Positions 1-9,599 of a DNA stretch of 64,000 nucleotides are shown here, in pieces. The notes under the pieces were generated by a model. That model saw only the letters and a program-made list of their open reading frames with translations, did not search any database and had not been told where the DNA came from. The stretch comes from Bacteroides zhangwenhongii (GTDB lineage: Bacteria; Bacteroidota; Bacteroidia; Bacteroidales; Bacteroidaceae). Position 1 is the stretch's first letter. Each line of letters begins with the position of its first letter. A program made the position numbers and the translations under genes. The stretch covers positions 4,774,001 to 4,838,000 of the forward strand of contig NZ_CP059856.1 of NCBI RefSeq assembly GCF_009193325.2. Direction: 5' to 3'.

Positions 1-21
1 GATAATAAACAAACTAAAGTA

Positions 22-429
22 ATGGAAATAACCCAATTAGAACAAATGACAAAAGAAGAAGTTCTCAATTTTATCAGAAAGCGCCTCTCTTTCGGTCCGG
101 AAATAAAAAGGCAACTCAAACATGTGGACGAGGATGATTTCAGCAAAGAGCATCGTAGGTTCGAAATGTCCGGCTACGAACAGACTACAGGATGGTGCAC
201 TCTTTTCAACACTGCTATCTTAAATGAATTTGCCAATTTAGGTATCTACGATTATACCTCTTATCTTTTTCTCGATTTCGACAAAGGTACTCCAACTGTC
301 TACCTCAAGTACTACGATGAAAATGAAAACCTGGAATATGATCTTAATGGTTATACAACGACAGAAATCATATTCACCATTTTTGAACTCACAATCTTTT
401 CCGGAAGACCGAAAAGACCGAGAAGCTAA
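22..429 (+). CDS. Hypothetical protein, 135 aa
   Basis: Complete ORF with an ATG start and TAA stop. The protein is acidic and rich in aromatic residues, with no signal peptide, membrane segment or motif that I recognise, so it is probably cytosolic. It lies 106 bp upstream of the efflux operon on the same strand and could be the last gene of a transcription unit that begins left of the window. A weak imperfect hairpin followed by TTTT lies just after the stop (around 403-465). No function is proposed. Confidence that it is a real gene is moderate, based on length, upstream position and the absence of a competing frame. Confidence 0.6.
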   Translation: MEITQLEQMTKEEVLNFIRKRLSFGPEIKRQLKHVDEDDFSKEHRRFEMSGYEQTTGWCTLFNTAILNEFANLGIYDYTSYLFLDFDKGTPTVYLKYYDENENLEYDLNGYTTTEIIFTIFELTIFSGRPKRPRS

Positions 430-535
430 GACCTAAATCTTTCGGTTTTCCCGAACATTCATATCCATAAGTTGTTTATTCTCTGTAATAAAGAGAAACG
501 AACCAACGCAAAAACTCTAAACATCAGTATGGTAT

Positions 536-1591
536 ATGAAGAAGAAATATGGATTCGTCCTGATAGCTGCAATTTTACTGGCAAGCTGCGGACAGAAAAA
601 AGAGACGAAGACAACAACAAGTCGTCCCGTAAAGACTGCAATTGTTGAGTCTAGATCGATTATCAGAAAAGATTTTTCGGGAATTGTAGAAGCGGTAGAA
701 TATGTAAAACTGGCATTCCGTGTCAGTGGACAGATCATTCAATTGCCCGTCATCGAGGGAGAAAAAGTAAAGAAGGGACAACTGATCGCAGCCATTGATC
801 CCAGAGATATTGCATTACAATATGCCGCAACCAAATCTGCTTACGAAACGGCAGCTGCACAGGTAGAACGTAACAAACGGCTTCTCTCCCGCCAAGCGAT
901 CTCTGTGCAGGAATATGAAATCAGCCTTGCCAACTATCAGAAAGCAAAATCCGAATATGAGTTGTCCGTCAATAATATGCGCGACACAAAACTGACAGCT
1001 CCTTTCGACGGCTCCATCGAAAAACGTCTGGTAGAAAACTATCAGCGTGTCAACTCCGGAGAAGGTATCGTGCAACTAGTCAACACCCGTAATCTGCGTA
1101 TCAAATTCACCATACCGGATGTCTATCTCTATCTGCTTCGCACTAAAGATCCTCGTTTTCTAGTAGAATTCGACACATTCAGAGGACATATCTTTCAGGC
1201 AAAATTAGAAGAATACCTTGATATATCAACAGACGGCACGGGAATCCCGGTCAGCATAACAATTGATGATCCGTCTTTCGATCGAGATCTTTATGCTGTG
1301 AAACCGGGCTTTACGTGTAGCATACGTTTCACGGCCGATGTCGGTCCATTGGTACAGGACAGTTGGACAATCGTGCCGCTCAGCGCCGTATTTGGCGAAA
1401 GTGAAGGGAAGAAAATGTATGTCTGGGTAGTGGAAGGCAACAAAGTACACAAACGTGAAGTGACTGTCAATGCACCTACCGGAGAAGCTCAAGTACTAAT
1501 CTCAGAAGGTCTGAAACCCGGAGAAAAGATCATTATCGCAGGCGTATACCAGTTAGTAGAAGGAGAAACCGTAAAAGAAATAGAGAAATGA
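536..1591 (+). CDS. RND efflux periplasmic adaptor (membrane fusion protein), lipoprotein
   Basis: Periplasmic adaptor that joins an inner-membrane RND pump to an outer-membrane channel. The N-terminus is a lipoprotein signal ending in LLASC, with the lipidated Cys near residue 18. A first lipoyl/barrel-sandwich half (about 55-85, GQI...EGEKVKKGQLIAAID), an alpha-helical hairpin (about 90-145), the second lipoyl half (LTAPFDGSI) and a beta-barrel region follow. At 351 aa the length is usual for the HlyD/AcrA-like family. The gene overlaps the pump gene by 4 bp (ATGA), indicating translational coupling, and the TolC-like gene follows. The exported substrate cannot be told from sequence. No regulator is adjacent in the window. 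Confidence 0.93.
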   Translation: MKKKYGFVLIAAILLASCGQKKETKTTTSRPVKTAIVESRSIIRKDFSGIVEAVEYVKLAFRVSGQIIQLPVIEGEKVKKGQLIAAIDPRDIALQYAATKSAYETAAAQVERNKRLLSRQAISVQEYEISLANYQKAKSEYELSVNNMRDTKLTAPFDGSIEKRLVENYQRVNSGEGIVQLVNTRNLRIKFTIPDVYLYLLRTKDPRFLVEFDTFRGHIFQAKLEEYLDISTDGTGIPVSITIDDPSFDRDLYAVKPGFTCSIRFTADVGPLVQDSWTIVPLSAVFGESEGKKMYVWVVEGNKVHKREVTVNAPTGEAQVLISEGLKPGEKIIIAGVYQLVEGETVKEIEK

Positions 1592-4500
1592 ACTTAGCTA
1601 AATATTCATTAGATAACACGAAAATCATCTATTTCTTTCTTGCAGTATTGCTAATCGGGGGAATCACTTCCTTCGGTAAGCTAGGAAAGAAAGAGGATGC
1701 TCCGTTCGTCATCAAGTCGGCGGTTATCATGACCCGTTATCCGGGTGCCGAACCGGCTGAAGTAGAACGACTGATTACCGAACCTATCTCCCGTGAGATT
1801 CAAAGTATGAGTGGCGTATATAAGATCAAATCAGAATCCATGTACGGACTCTCTAAAATTACATTCGAGCTGCAACCTTCATTAGCAGCCAATTCCATTC
1901 CCCAGAAATGGGATGAATTGCGACGAAAGGTGCTCAATATACAGCCCCAGTTGCCAAGTGGCGCATCTACCCCGACCGTTTCTGATGATTTTGGCGATGT
2001 ATTCGGCATTTATTACGGACTGACGGCAGATGAAGGTTATTCTTACGAAGAGATGCGCAATTGGGCTGAACGGATTAAAACACAGGTAGTCACAGCAGAT
2101 GGAGTGATGAAAGTTGCCCTATTCGGAGTACAGACAGAGGTAGTGAATATCTATATCTCAACCAACAAATTAGTTGGCATGGGTATCGATCCGAAACAAC
2201 TTGCCAGTCTGCTGCAATCGCAAAATCAGATTATCAATACCGGAGAAATCCGAGCCGGCGAACAGCAGCTACGGGTAACAGCCAACGGTATGTATACTAC
2301 TGTTGACGACATCCGCAACCAAGTAATTACAACAAAAGCCGGACAAGTGAAACTGGGTGACATCGCTGTAATAGAGAAAGGATATATGGATCCGCCGTCC
2401 AACATCATGCACGTAAACGGGAAACGTGCCATCGGTATCGGTGTATCGACCGACCCGCAACGAGATGTTGTGCAGACAGGAGAAAATGTAAAAAACAAAC
2501 TTAACGAATTGTTGCCGCTCATGCCCGTAGGTCTGGAGTTGCAGAGCCTATATCTGGAAAATGAAATAGCCAACGAAGCCAACAACGGATTCATCATCAA
2601 CCTGATCGAATCTATTCTGATTGTAATTGTAATCATTATGCTGGTAATGGGCTTACGCGCCGGTGTACTAATCGGCTCGTCACTTATTTTTTCCATCGGT
2701 GGAACTCTACTCATCATGTCTTTCTTCGGTGTAGGACTGAATCGTACCTCCCTTGCCGGATTCATTATCGCTATGGGAATGTTGGTGGATAACGCCATTG
2801 TGGTAACAGACAATGCACAAATCGCTATTGCACGTGGGGTAAATAGAAGAAAGGCCCTGATAGATGGCGCTACCGGTCCTCAATGGGGATTACTCGGAGC
2901 TACATTCATTGCCATTTGTTCATTCTTGCCACTTTATCTCGCTCCTTCTTCTGTGGCGGAGATAGTAAAACCGCTTTTCGTGGTGCTCGCCATATCTTTG
3001 GGATTGAGTTGGGTACTTGCTCTCACGCAGACCACAGTATTCGGTAACTTTATCCTGAAAGCAAAAGTAAACGATGGTGCAAAAGATCCATACGATAAAC
3101 CGTTCTACCACAAGTTCGCTTCCATCCTACGTGCACTGATTCGCAGAAAAGCGTTAACATTAGGTTCGATGGTGGTACTGTTCATTATCTCGCTGGTTAT
3201 CATGGGAACGATGCCACAAAACTTCTTCCCTTCTTTGGACAAACCCTATTTCCGGGCAGACGTATTCTATCCTGATGGATATAGTATCCAAGATGTCGTG
3301 AAAGAAATGAAATCGGTAGAAGATCATTTAGCGAAGCAACCGGAAGTAAAAAAGGTATCAATCACTTTTGGAAGCACCCCGCTCAGGTATTACCTGGCTT
3401 CCACTTCGGTAGGTCCAAAACCGAACTTTGCCAACATATTAGTTGAATTGACGGATAGCAAGTATACGAAAGAATATGAAGAGAATTTCGACGGATATAT
3501 GAAAGCCAACTATCCGAATGCAATCACTCGTACCAGCCTGTTCAAACTATCTCCCGCAGTAGATGCAGCTATCGAGATAGGCTTTATAGGACCGAATGTA
3601 GACACACTCGTGGCACTTACCAATCAAGCACTGGAGATTATGCATCAAAACTCGGATTTAATTAATATCCGAAACTCATGGGGAAATAAAATCCCCGTAT
3701 GGAAACCGGTATATAGTCCGGAACGGGCACAACCTCTAGGAGTCTCCCGACAAGGAATGGCTCAAAGTATTCAAATCGGTACCACCGGAATGACATTAGG
3801 GGAATACAGGCAAGGAGACCAAGTGCTTCCCATCTTATTGAAAGATAATACAGTGGACTCATTCCGTATCAATGACTTGCGTACCCTACCCGTATTCGGC
3901 AGCGGAAATGAAACAACCAGCCTGGAACAAGTGGTCTCGGATTTTGATTTCCAATACCGATTCTCGAATGTAAAGGATTACAACCGTCAGATGGTAATGA
4001 TGGCACAATGCGACCCACGTCGAGGAGTAAATGCAATTGCCGCTTTCAACCAGGTGTGGTCTCAGGTACAGAAAGAAATTAAGGTCCCAGAAGGATATAC
4101 AATGAAGTACTTCGGAGAACAGGAAAGTCAAGTCGAATCAAATGAGGCGTTGGCTAAAAATTTACCGCTGACTTTCTTCCTGATGTTTGTAACCTTGTTG
4201 TTCTTATTCAAGACGTATCGCAAACCGACCGTAATTCTATTGATGTTACCACTGATCTTCATTGGTATCGTGCTGGGATTATTAGTACTTGGCAAATCGT
4301 TCGACTTCTTTTCCATTCTCGGTTTACTGGGATTGATTGGAATGAATATCAAAAACGCGATTGTACTCGTCGAACAGATAGACTTGGAAACAGCTATGGG
4401 TAAAAAGCCTTTAGAAGCTGTAGTCAGTGCTACAACCAGCCGTATCGTCCCCGTAGCGATGGCTTCCGGAACAACAATTTTGGGAATGTTACCGCTACTA

Positions 4501-4620
4501 TTTGATGCGATGTTCGGAGGTATGGCGGCTACGATTATGGGAGGATTGTTGGTCGCTTCAGCTCTGACGCTATTCGTTCTTCCGGTGGCCTATTGCGCTA
4601 TCCAAAGAATCAAAAACTAA
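1588..4620 (+). CDS. RND superfamily efflux permease (AcrB/MexB-like)
   Basis: Inner-membrane proton-driven pump of the RND superfamily, 1010 aa, the usual length. It shows the twofold plan: an N-terminal TM helix, a large periplasmic loop, a TM bundle at about 335-510, a second periplasmic loop (about 545-850) and a second TM bundle to the end. In TM4 the motif is GMLVDNAIVV with Asp401 followed by Asn402, where AcrB has two Asp (D407/D408). The TM10 lysine is present (Lys922 in IGMNIKNAI). One proton-relay Asp plus the Lys are therefore kept, as in several other RND subgroups. Middle gene of the adaptor-pump-channel operon; it starts inside the end of the adaptor gene. Substrate unknown; multidrug or lipid-like export is plausible. 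Confidence 0.95.
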   Translation: MNLAKYSLDNTKIIYFFLAVLLIGGITSFGKLGKKEDAPFVIKSAVIMTRYPGAEPAEVERLITEPISREIQSMSGVYKIKSESMYGLSKITFELQPSLAANSIPQKWDELRRKVLNIQPQLPSGASTPTVSDDFGDVFGIYYGLTADEGYSYEEMRNWAERIKTQVVTADGVMKVALFGVQTEVVNIYISTNKLVGMGIDPKQLASLLQSQNQIINTGEIRAGEQQLRVTANGMYTTVDDIRNQVITTKAGQVKLGDIAVIEKGYMDPPSNIMHVNGKRAIGIGVSTDPQRDVVQTGENVKNKLNELLPLMPVGLELQSLYLENEIANEANNGFIINLIESILIVIVIIMLVMGLRAGVLIGSSLIFSIGGTLLIMSFFGVGLNRTSLAGFIIAMGMLVDNAIVVTDNAQIAIARGVNRRKALIDGATGPQWGLLGATFIAICSFLPLYLAPSSVAEIVKPLFVVLAISLGLSWVLALTQTTVFGNFILKAKVNDGAKDPYDKPFYHKFASILRALIRRKALTLGSMVVLFIISLVIMGTMPQNFFPSLDKPYFRADVFYPDGYSIQDVVKEMKSVEDHLAKQPEVKKVSITFGSTPLRYYLASTSVGPKPNFANILVELTDSKYTKEYEENFDGYMKANYPNAITRTSLFKLSPAVDAAIEIGFIGPNVDTLVALTNQALEIMHQNSDLINIRNSWGNKIPVWKPVYSPERAQPLGVSRQGMAQSIQIGTTGMTLGEYRQGDQVLPILLKDNTVDSFRINDLRTLPVFGSGNETTSLEQVVSDFDFQYRFSNVKDYNRQMVMMAQCDPRRGVNAIAAFNQVWSQVQKEIKVPEGYTMKYFGEQESQVESNEALAKNLPLTFFLMFVTLLFLFKTYRKPTVILLMLPLIFIGIVLGLLVLGKSFDFFSILGLLGLIGMNIKNAIVLVEQIDLETAMGKKPLEAVVSATTSRIVPVAMASGTTILGMLPLLFDAMFGGMAATIMGGLLVASALTLFVLPVAYCAIQRIKN

Positions 4621-4656
4621 ATATAACCCTTATTTAGACAGAAGAAATAAATTACA

Positions 4657-5937
4657 ATGAATAAAATGAGAACTCAACTAATAACTCTGTCTCTGCTGCT
4701 CCTTAGTCTTACAGCCGAGGCACAACACCCCTTTCTCAGCCGGGAAGCGTACCGGGATAAAGTGGAAGCTTATAGCCAAATACTCAAGCAACAGAAACTA
4801 AAAACTATAGCAAGTGCGGAGGCACGTAAGATTGCTCATACCGGTTTCCTGCCCAAAATCGATATCAATGCGGACGGTACACTCAATATGAGTGATCTTA
4901 AAGCATGGAACGAGCCATTAGGGGAATACCGTAACCACACCTATCAAGGAGTATTCGTCGTCTCGCAACCTCTTTATACAGGAGGGGCACTCAACGCTCA
5001 ACACAAGATTGCCAAAGCGGATGAAAAACTCGGCCTGCTCAATGAGGAAATGACAATCGACCAAATTCATTATCAGAGCGATGCAGTCTATTGGAATGCG
5101 TCTGCTTCACAAGCAATGCTGCAAGCTGCCGATAAATATCAACATATCGTAAAACAGCAATATGATATTATTCTAGACCGTTTCAATGATGGAATGATTA
5201 GCCGTACAGACCTACTCATGATTTCCACCCGGCTAAAAGAAGCTGAACTTCAATATATCAAAGCCCGTCAGAATTACACGTTGGCATTGCAGAAATTGAA
5301 TATTCTGATGGGAATAGCTCCCAACACCCCCGTAGACAGTCTTTATACTATTGACAAGACTTCTGCTCCTATACAAATCCTTTCTCTTGAAAATGTATTG
5401 CAACGACGTGCGGATTATGAAAGTACGGAAGTGAACATCATGAAAAGTCAAGCGCAACGTAAAGCCGCATTAAGTCAATTCAATCCTCAGTTGAGTATGT
5501 ATTTCAGCGGTGGATGGGCAACTAGTACGCCAAATCTCGGATATGATGTTTCATTCAATCCCATTGTCGGCATTAATCTCAATATCCCGATTTTCAGATG
5601 GGGCGCCCGTTTCAAGACGAACCGCCAACAAAAAGCGTTTATCGGAATACAGAAGTTACAACAAAGCTATGTGACGGACAATATTAACGAAGAACTTTCA
5701 GCCGCACTGACTAAGTTGACTGAAACGGAATATCAGGTAAAGACAGCCACAGAAACGATGAATCTGGCTAATGAAAATCTCGACCTGGTTTCTTTCTCTT
5801 ACAACGAGGGAAAAGCAAATATGGTAGACGTATTATCCGCACAGTTATCATGGACACAAGCACATACAAACTTGATTAATGCATACTTATCAGAAAAGAT
5901 AGCAATAGCGGAATACAGAAGAGTTATCAGTGAATAA
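4657..5937 (+). CDS. TolC-family outer membrane efflux channel
   Basis: Outer-membrane channel for the preceding RND pump. The first 22 residues form a Sec signal peptide ending in TAEAQ. The rest is a repeated, mostly helical OEP architecture with two internally similar halves: long heptad-rich helices around 80-230 and 290-420, and short beta stretches between them. At 426 aa the length is normal for a Bacteroidota TolC-like protein. It lies 36 bp after the pump gene on the same strand and is the last gene of the operon, followed at 5969 by a strong terminator hairpin. No lipid-attachment Cys is visible at the signal cleavage site. Confidence 0.92.
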   Translation: MNKMRTQLITLSLLLLSLTAEAQHPFLSREAYRDKVEAYSQILKQQKLKTIASAEARKIAHTGFLPKIDINADGTLNMSDLKAWNEPLGEYRNHTYQGVFVVSQPLYTGGALNAQHKIAKADEKLGLLNEEMTIDQIHYQSDAVYWNASASQAMLQAADKYQHIVKQQYDIILDRFNDGMISRTDLLMISTRLKEAELQYIKARQNYTLALQKLNILMGIAPNTPVDSLYTIDKTSAPIQILSLENVLQRRADYESTEVNIMKSQAQRKAALSQFNPQLSMYFSGGWATSTPNLGYDVSFNPIVGINLNIPIFRWGARFKTNRQQKAFIGIQKLQQSYVTDNINEELSAALTKLTETEYQVKTATETMNLANENLDLVSFSYNEGKANMVDVLSAQLSWTQAHTNLINAYLSEKIAIAEYRRVISE

Positions 5938-5968
5938 TAAAAACCAAATTTTAAATTCATCTAACAAA

Positions 5969-6014
5969 GAAGAGAGTGTCAAAACGCAGAATGTTGACAC
6001 TCCCTTCTTTTCTT
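5969..6014. terminator. Bidirectional terminator between efflux operon and oad operon
   Basis: The arms 5969-5982 and 5994-6007 form a 14-bp stem (GAAGAGAGTGTCAA / TTGACACTCCCTTC) with one G-T pair and an 11-nt loop. A T-rich tail (TTTCTTTTC) follows on the plus strand, and there are A-rich bases on the other side. It sits between convergent genes (stops at 5937 and 6037), so it can serve both. Confidence 0.85.
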
Positions 6015-6036
6015 TTCAGAAATCAGTTGTTCCTAA

Positions 6037-7272
6037 TTACGCAAGGAAAGAAATCAGAACACCGGCAGCTACGGCAGAACCGATTACTCCGGAAATGTTA
6101 CTTGCCATACAATACTGCAATACATGATTTTTCGGGTCATATTTCAAAGCAATCTCGTTAGCAACACGGCTTGCCATAGGCACAGCACTTAATCCGGTAG
6201 CACCGATAAGCGGATTGATTTTCTTCTTGGAGAAGAGATTTACCAATTTCACAAAGAAGATACCACCGGTTATAGAAAGTGCAAATGCAAGGAATCCACC
6301 GATCACTATACCGATTGTTGTCCAGTTAAGGAATGCTTCGGATGTCATCGTTGCTCCTACGGACAGTCCGAGGAAGATAGTAGCAGCATTCATGATGCTA
6401 TTGGAAGCAGCATCGAACAAGCGGAATGTATTGGTACCGATTTCTTTTACCAGGTTACCAAACATCAACATACCCACCAAAGGCACTGCACTTGGTACGA
6501 AGAGGGCAACAACGGTAGTTACCACAATCGGGAAGATAATCTTCAATACACGCAGATTCTTGATTTCAGTCTTCGAAGGATACATTTTTTCCTGCTCTTT
6601 CATGTTGATACTCAACTCTTTCTTTGTACAGAACAGTTTCACTACCAACGGAATAATCACCGGAACGAGTGCCATGTAGGAATAAGCCGCAATAGCAATC
6701 GGACCCAACAAATGCGGTGCCAGCTTGATAGTTGTAAAGATGGCCGTCGGACCATCCGCACCTCCGATAATACCTAAAGAAGCAGCTTCTTGCGGAGTGA
6801 ACCCCATCAAGATAGCCACCAACAACACGGTAAAGATACCCAGCTGTGCAGCCGCACCGAATATAGAAAGATGCAAGTTACGCAACATCGGCCCGAAGTC
6901 CGTCAACGCACCGACACCCATAAAGATGATCGGAGGCAGGAAACCTGTCTTAATCAGCATATAGTAAATGAAGTTCATCAAGCCTAATTCGTGGGCAATG
7001 TCATGCAACGGCATTTCCCAGATGTTTTTCAACACTCCGTTTACCATCACCATACCATTCTCATCTGCCTGAATGACTCCCATATCTCCACCGGGAAAGT
7101 TGGCAAGCAACACCCCGAAAGCAATGGGAACAAGCAGCAGCGGTTCGTACTGTTTCTTGATACCGAGATAGAGCAGAACAAACGCGATGGCATACATTAT
7201 CAGGAACTGCGGTTCGGCAATGATATTGCTGAACGCAGTCATCTCGTATAAATTCTCAAATATCTCGTTCAT
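6037..7272 (-). CDS. Sodium-ion-translocating decarboxylase, beta subunit (OadB-like)
   Basis: Membrane subunit that couples decarboxylation of carboxybiotin to sodium export. The 411-aa protein has about nine to eleven hydrophobic segments and the family motif GIIGGADGPTAIF (about residues 165-180), whose Asp is essential in characterised OadB proteins. Length matches the family. The start codon overlaps the stop of the alpha gene by one base (TAATG), which implies coupled translation. It is the last gene of the gamma-alpha-beta operon and ends before a shared terminator. Whether the complex acts on oxaloacetate or another beta-keto or malonyl-type acid is set by the alpha subunit, which is unusual (see next gene). 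Confidence 0.93.
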   Translation of the reverse strand: MNEIFENLYEMTAFSNIIAEPQFLIMYAIAFVLLYLGIKKQYEPLLLVPIAFGVLLANFPGGDMGVIQADENGMVMVNGVLKNIWEMPLHDIAHELGLMNFIYYMLIKTGFLPPIIFMGVGALTDFGPMLRNLHLSIFGAAAQLGIFTVLLVAILMGFTPQEAASLGIIGGADGPTAIFTTIKLAPHLLGPIAIAAYSYMALVPVIIPLVVKLFCTKKELSINMKEQEKMYPSKTEIKNLRVLKIIFPIVVTTVVALFVPSAVPLVGMLMFGNLVKEIGTNTFRLFDAASNSIMNAATIFLGLSVGATMTSEAFLNWTTIGIVIGGFLAFALSITGGIFFVKLVNLFSKKKINPLIGATGLSAVPMASRVANEIALKYDPKNHVLQYCMASNISGVIGSAVAAGVLISFLA

Positions 7273-9104
7273 TATCCTATCTTCATTAATACATCATCTT
7301 CTGAAACAGCATCTCCCGGAGTAACGCAAATGGCAGTAACCGTACCGCCAAACTCTGCACGAATGGCATTGTAGGTCTTCATGGCTTCCACATAACAAAT
7401 GACATCACCTTCTTTCACCGTGTCGCCTACTTGCAAAGCAGTCTCCTGCGCATTCTTCACCAAGAAGAATTTGCCTTCTAGCGGTGAAAGCACTTCCTTG
7501 CCCTCTCCGGCCGGAGCAGCGGTAGCGGCTGATGCAACAGGAAGTTCGGTATCACCGTAAGCCACTGTCACACGATAGGCCTGTCCGTCAACTTGCACAG
7601 TCAGTGTCTTCGGTTTTGCATCTTCCTCCGGAGATTTATCTTTTTCTGCACGACGCTTAGCAACGTCTTCCAAGAAGTCTTCTTTTGCTTTTCCACTCTT
7701 GTAAGCCTCATACTGAGCCGGATGCATGGCATATTCGAAGAGTTCTTCGTCATCCTGCCCTACGTCCCATTTATTCTCCTTCATCAACTTACGGTATTTG
7801 TCGAGACTGTCCGGATAGTTATCCTGCGGATTCCCTTCAAAGAATTTACGGCCTTCACGCTCCGCCTTTTCAATAATTTCAGGAGCGAGTTTACCCGGCA
7901 AACGTCCGGCTTTACCCAAAATCATATCCCAAATATCATCAGCAATCATTCCCCAGCGCTCTTTGCCTTTCTCCATCGCCATCACGTTCATCATGGCCAG
8001 ATTCTTCACATATTGACTGAATGGTGTAACCAACGGAGGATAACCGACACGAGGCCATACGTAAGCCACTTCATCAAACAACTTAATAAGAAGCTGATCC
8101 TGTGTCATAAACGGCAAATTACGTTTTGCCTTGTATTTATTGATAGATTCAAGATTGGATTCAAGGTCAGCCATCAAACTCCCCATCATACCGCCCGGCA
8201 ATCCGGGAGCAATCAACAAAGAGTTCATCAGACGATTTTTCGGGCTGATGTACAATCCGAGAAAATCGTCCATAAATTCCTGAATCAATGCACGCACCTT
8301 CATATAAGCTTCCATATTGATTTCAGGAACCTGATATCCGGCATCTTTCAACATAGCCTGTACACTCAGCAAATCGGCATGACCTGTACCCCATGACAAT
8401 GGCTCCATACCTACGTCGATATAATCACATCCTGCCTCGCATACCTCAAGAATACTTGCCATATTAAATCCGGGACCGGCATGGCTGTGATATTGCACAG
8501 GAATATCGGGATGAGCAGCCTTGATATTCGCTACAATTTTACCCAAAGAAACAGGGCGTCCAATACCTGCCATATCTTTGATGCAGATTTCATCGGCTCC
8601 CAGTTTGATAAGCTCCAACGCCATATTGGTGTAGTACTCCACAGTATGAATAGGCGAATGAGTGATACAAAGCGAACATTGCGAAATCATCCCTGCTTCC
8701 TTTGCATACGTAATGGAAGGAGCAATATTGCGGACATCGTTCAATCCGCAGAATGTACGGGTAATATCTGTGCCTTGTGCTTTCTTTACTTTATAGAACA
8801 GTTTGCGGACATCTGCCGGAACAGGACTCATACGGAGTCCGTTCAGCGCACGGTCGAGCATATGAGTTTGAATACCGGCTTCGTGGAACGGCTTAGTCCA
8901 TTCACGTACAGCCTTATTCGGATTCTCACCAAACAATAAATTTACCTGTTCAAAACCTCCGCCATTGGTTTCTACGCGGGCAAAACAGCCCATTTCAACA
9001 ATAGCAGGAGCTACCTTTACGAGTTGATCTACACGAGGTACATATTTTCCGGCAGATTGCCACATATCTCGGAAAACCAAACTAAACTTTACTTCTCTTT
9101 TCAT
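7272..9104 (-). CDS. Carboxyltransferase/biotin carrier alpha subunit of Na+-pumping decarboxylase (OadA-like)
   Basis: The 610-aa protein joins an N-terminal carboxyltransferase TIM barrel (about 1-300), a helical PYC/OadA domain (about 300-470), an Ala/Pro-rich linker and a C-terminal biotinyl domain with EAMKT, biotin on Lys576. Expected metal site residues are present: Asp13 (FRDMWQS), Lys176 (CIKDMAG) and His206/His208 (HSH). The usual RDAHQS motif reads RDMWQS and the region after the HxH pair is AGPG. That divergence makes the exact keto acid uncertain, although the beta and gamma neighbours support a sodium pump role. I chose ATG at 9104; the TTG nine bases earlier is the only alternative nearby. 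Confidence 0.88.
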   Translation of the reverse strand: MKREVKFSLVFRDMWQSAGKYVPRVDQLVKVAPAIVEMGCFARVETNGGGFEQVNLLFGENPNKAVREWTKPFHEAGIQTHMLDRALNGLRMSPVPADVRKLFYKVKKAQGTDITRTFCGLNDVRNIAPSITYAKEAGMISQCSLCITHSPIHTVEYYTNMALELIKLGADEICIKDMAGIGRPVSLGKIVANIKAAHPDIPVQYHSHAGPGFNMASILEVCEAGCDYIDVGMEPLSWGTGHADLLSVQAMLKDAGYQVPEINMEAYMKVRALIQEFMDDFLGLYISPKNRLMNSLLIAPGLPGGMMGSLMADLESNLESINKYKAKRNLPFMTQDQLLIKLFDEVAYVWPRVGYPPLVTPFSQYVKNLAMMNVMAMEKGKERWGMIADDIWDMILGKAGRLPGKLAPEIIEKAEREGRKFFEGNPQDNYPDSLDKYRKLMKENKWDVGQDDEELFEYAMHPAQYEAYKSGKAKEDFLEDVAKRRAEKDKSPEEDAKPKTLTVQVDGQAYRVTVAYGDTELPVASAATAAPAGEGKEVLSPLEGKFFLVKNAQETALQVGDTVKEGDVICYVEAMKTYNAIRAEFGGTVTAICVTPGDAVSEDDVLMKIG

Positions 9105-9133
9105 GTCTTTCAATGATATAACTTTTTATAGAT

Positions 9134-9394
9134 TTATAATTTTTCCACTTTAGTGACTTTTCCCTTACCTAATGTCACCACATTCACAGCAGCACTGATA
9201 GCGGCCAGAATATTTCCCGGAATAGGCGCAGGACCTTTCTGTGTTTCCTTCTTCGCAGGAAGCACTTCTTCAGGAGCATATTTGTTGACCAGAGTAATTA
9301 AAAATTTTCCTAAATAAATCACAATCAGCAGAATAACAAATACTGTAGCCATTCCGACTACCATCAGCAGGATCGCTGTTTCGATATTTTCCAT
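9134..9394 (-). CDS. Sodium pump decarboxylase gamma subunit (OadG-like)
   Basis: Small membrane anchor subunit, 86 aa. One strong N-terminal transmembrane helix (about 7-32, including MATVFVILLIVIYLG) is followed by a charged, Pro/Ala-rich cytoplasmic tail, as in OadG proteins, which hold the alpha and beta subunits together. It is the first gene of the leftward operon, 29 bp before the alpha gene. Sequence conservation in this subunit is always low, so the call rests on topology, size and position. Confidence 0.82.
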   Translation of the reverse strand: MENIETAILLMVVGMATVFVILLIVIYLGKFLITLVNKYAPEEVLPAKKETQKGPAPIPGNILAAISAAVNVVTLGKGKVTKVEKL

Positions 9395-9532
9395 ATAATT
9401 AAATTATTAGTAATTTCAGTCGTTTATTCAAAAAGCGTTCGAAAATACCAAATATTTATTATAAAATTAATTAAGGGAGGGATAATAAAGTATAAAACCA
9501 CAAAGTTTCTTGCTCGCAGACATATAAAACAA

Positions 9533-9575
9533 GTGTGAAAGAAAGCTCAAAGGAACTTTCTTTCACACTCTCCAA
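9533..9575 (-). terminator. Terminator of the LysE-DUF4924-rmlD-prfC operon
   Basis: A perfect 13-bp stem, GTGTGAAAGAAAG (9533-9545) with CTTTCTTTCACAC (9556-9568) and a 10-nt loop, lies just downstream of the prfC stop at 9600. Read on the minus strand it is followed by TTGTTTT. It separates prfC from the oad operon transcribed in the same direction. Confidence 0.85.
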
Positions 9576-9599
9576 AATTTCCAAAGTATGGAATATACT

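Noticed and set aside
2226..2813. 195-aa minus-strand frame inside the RND pump gene
   Set aside because: Complementary to a conserved membrane segment of the pump; a shadow.
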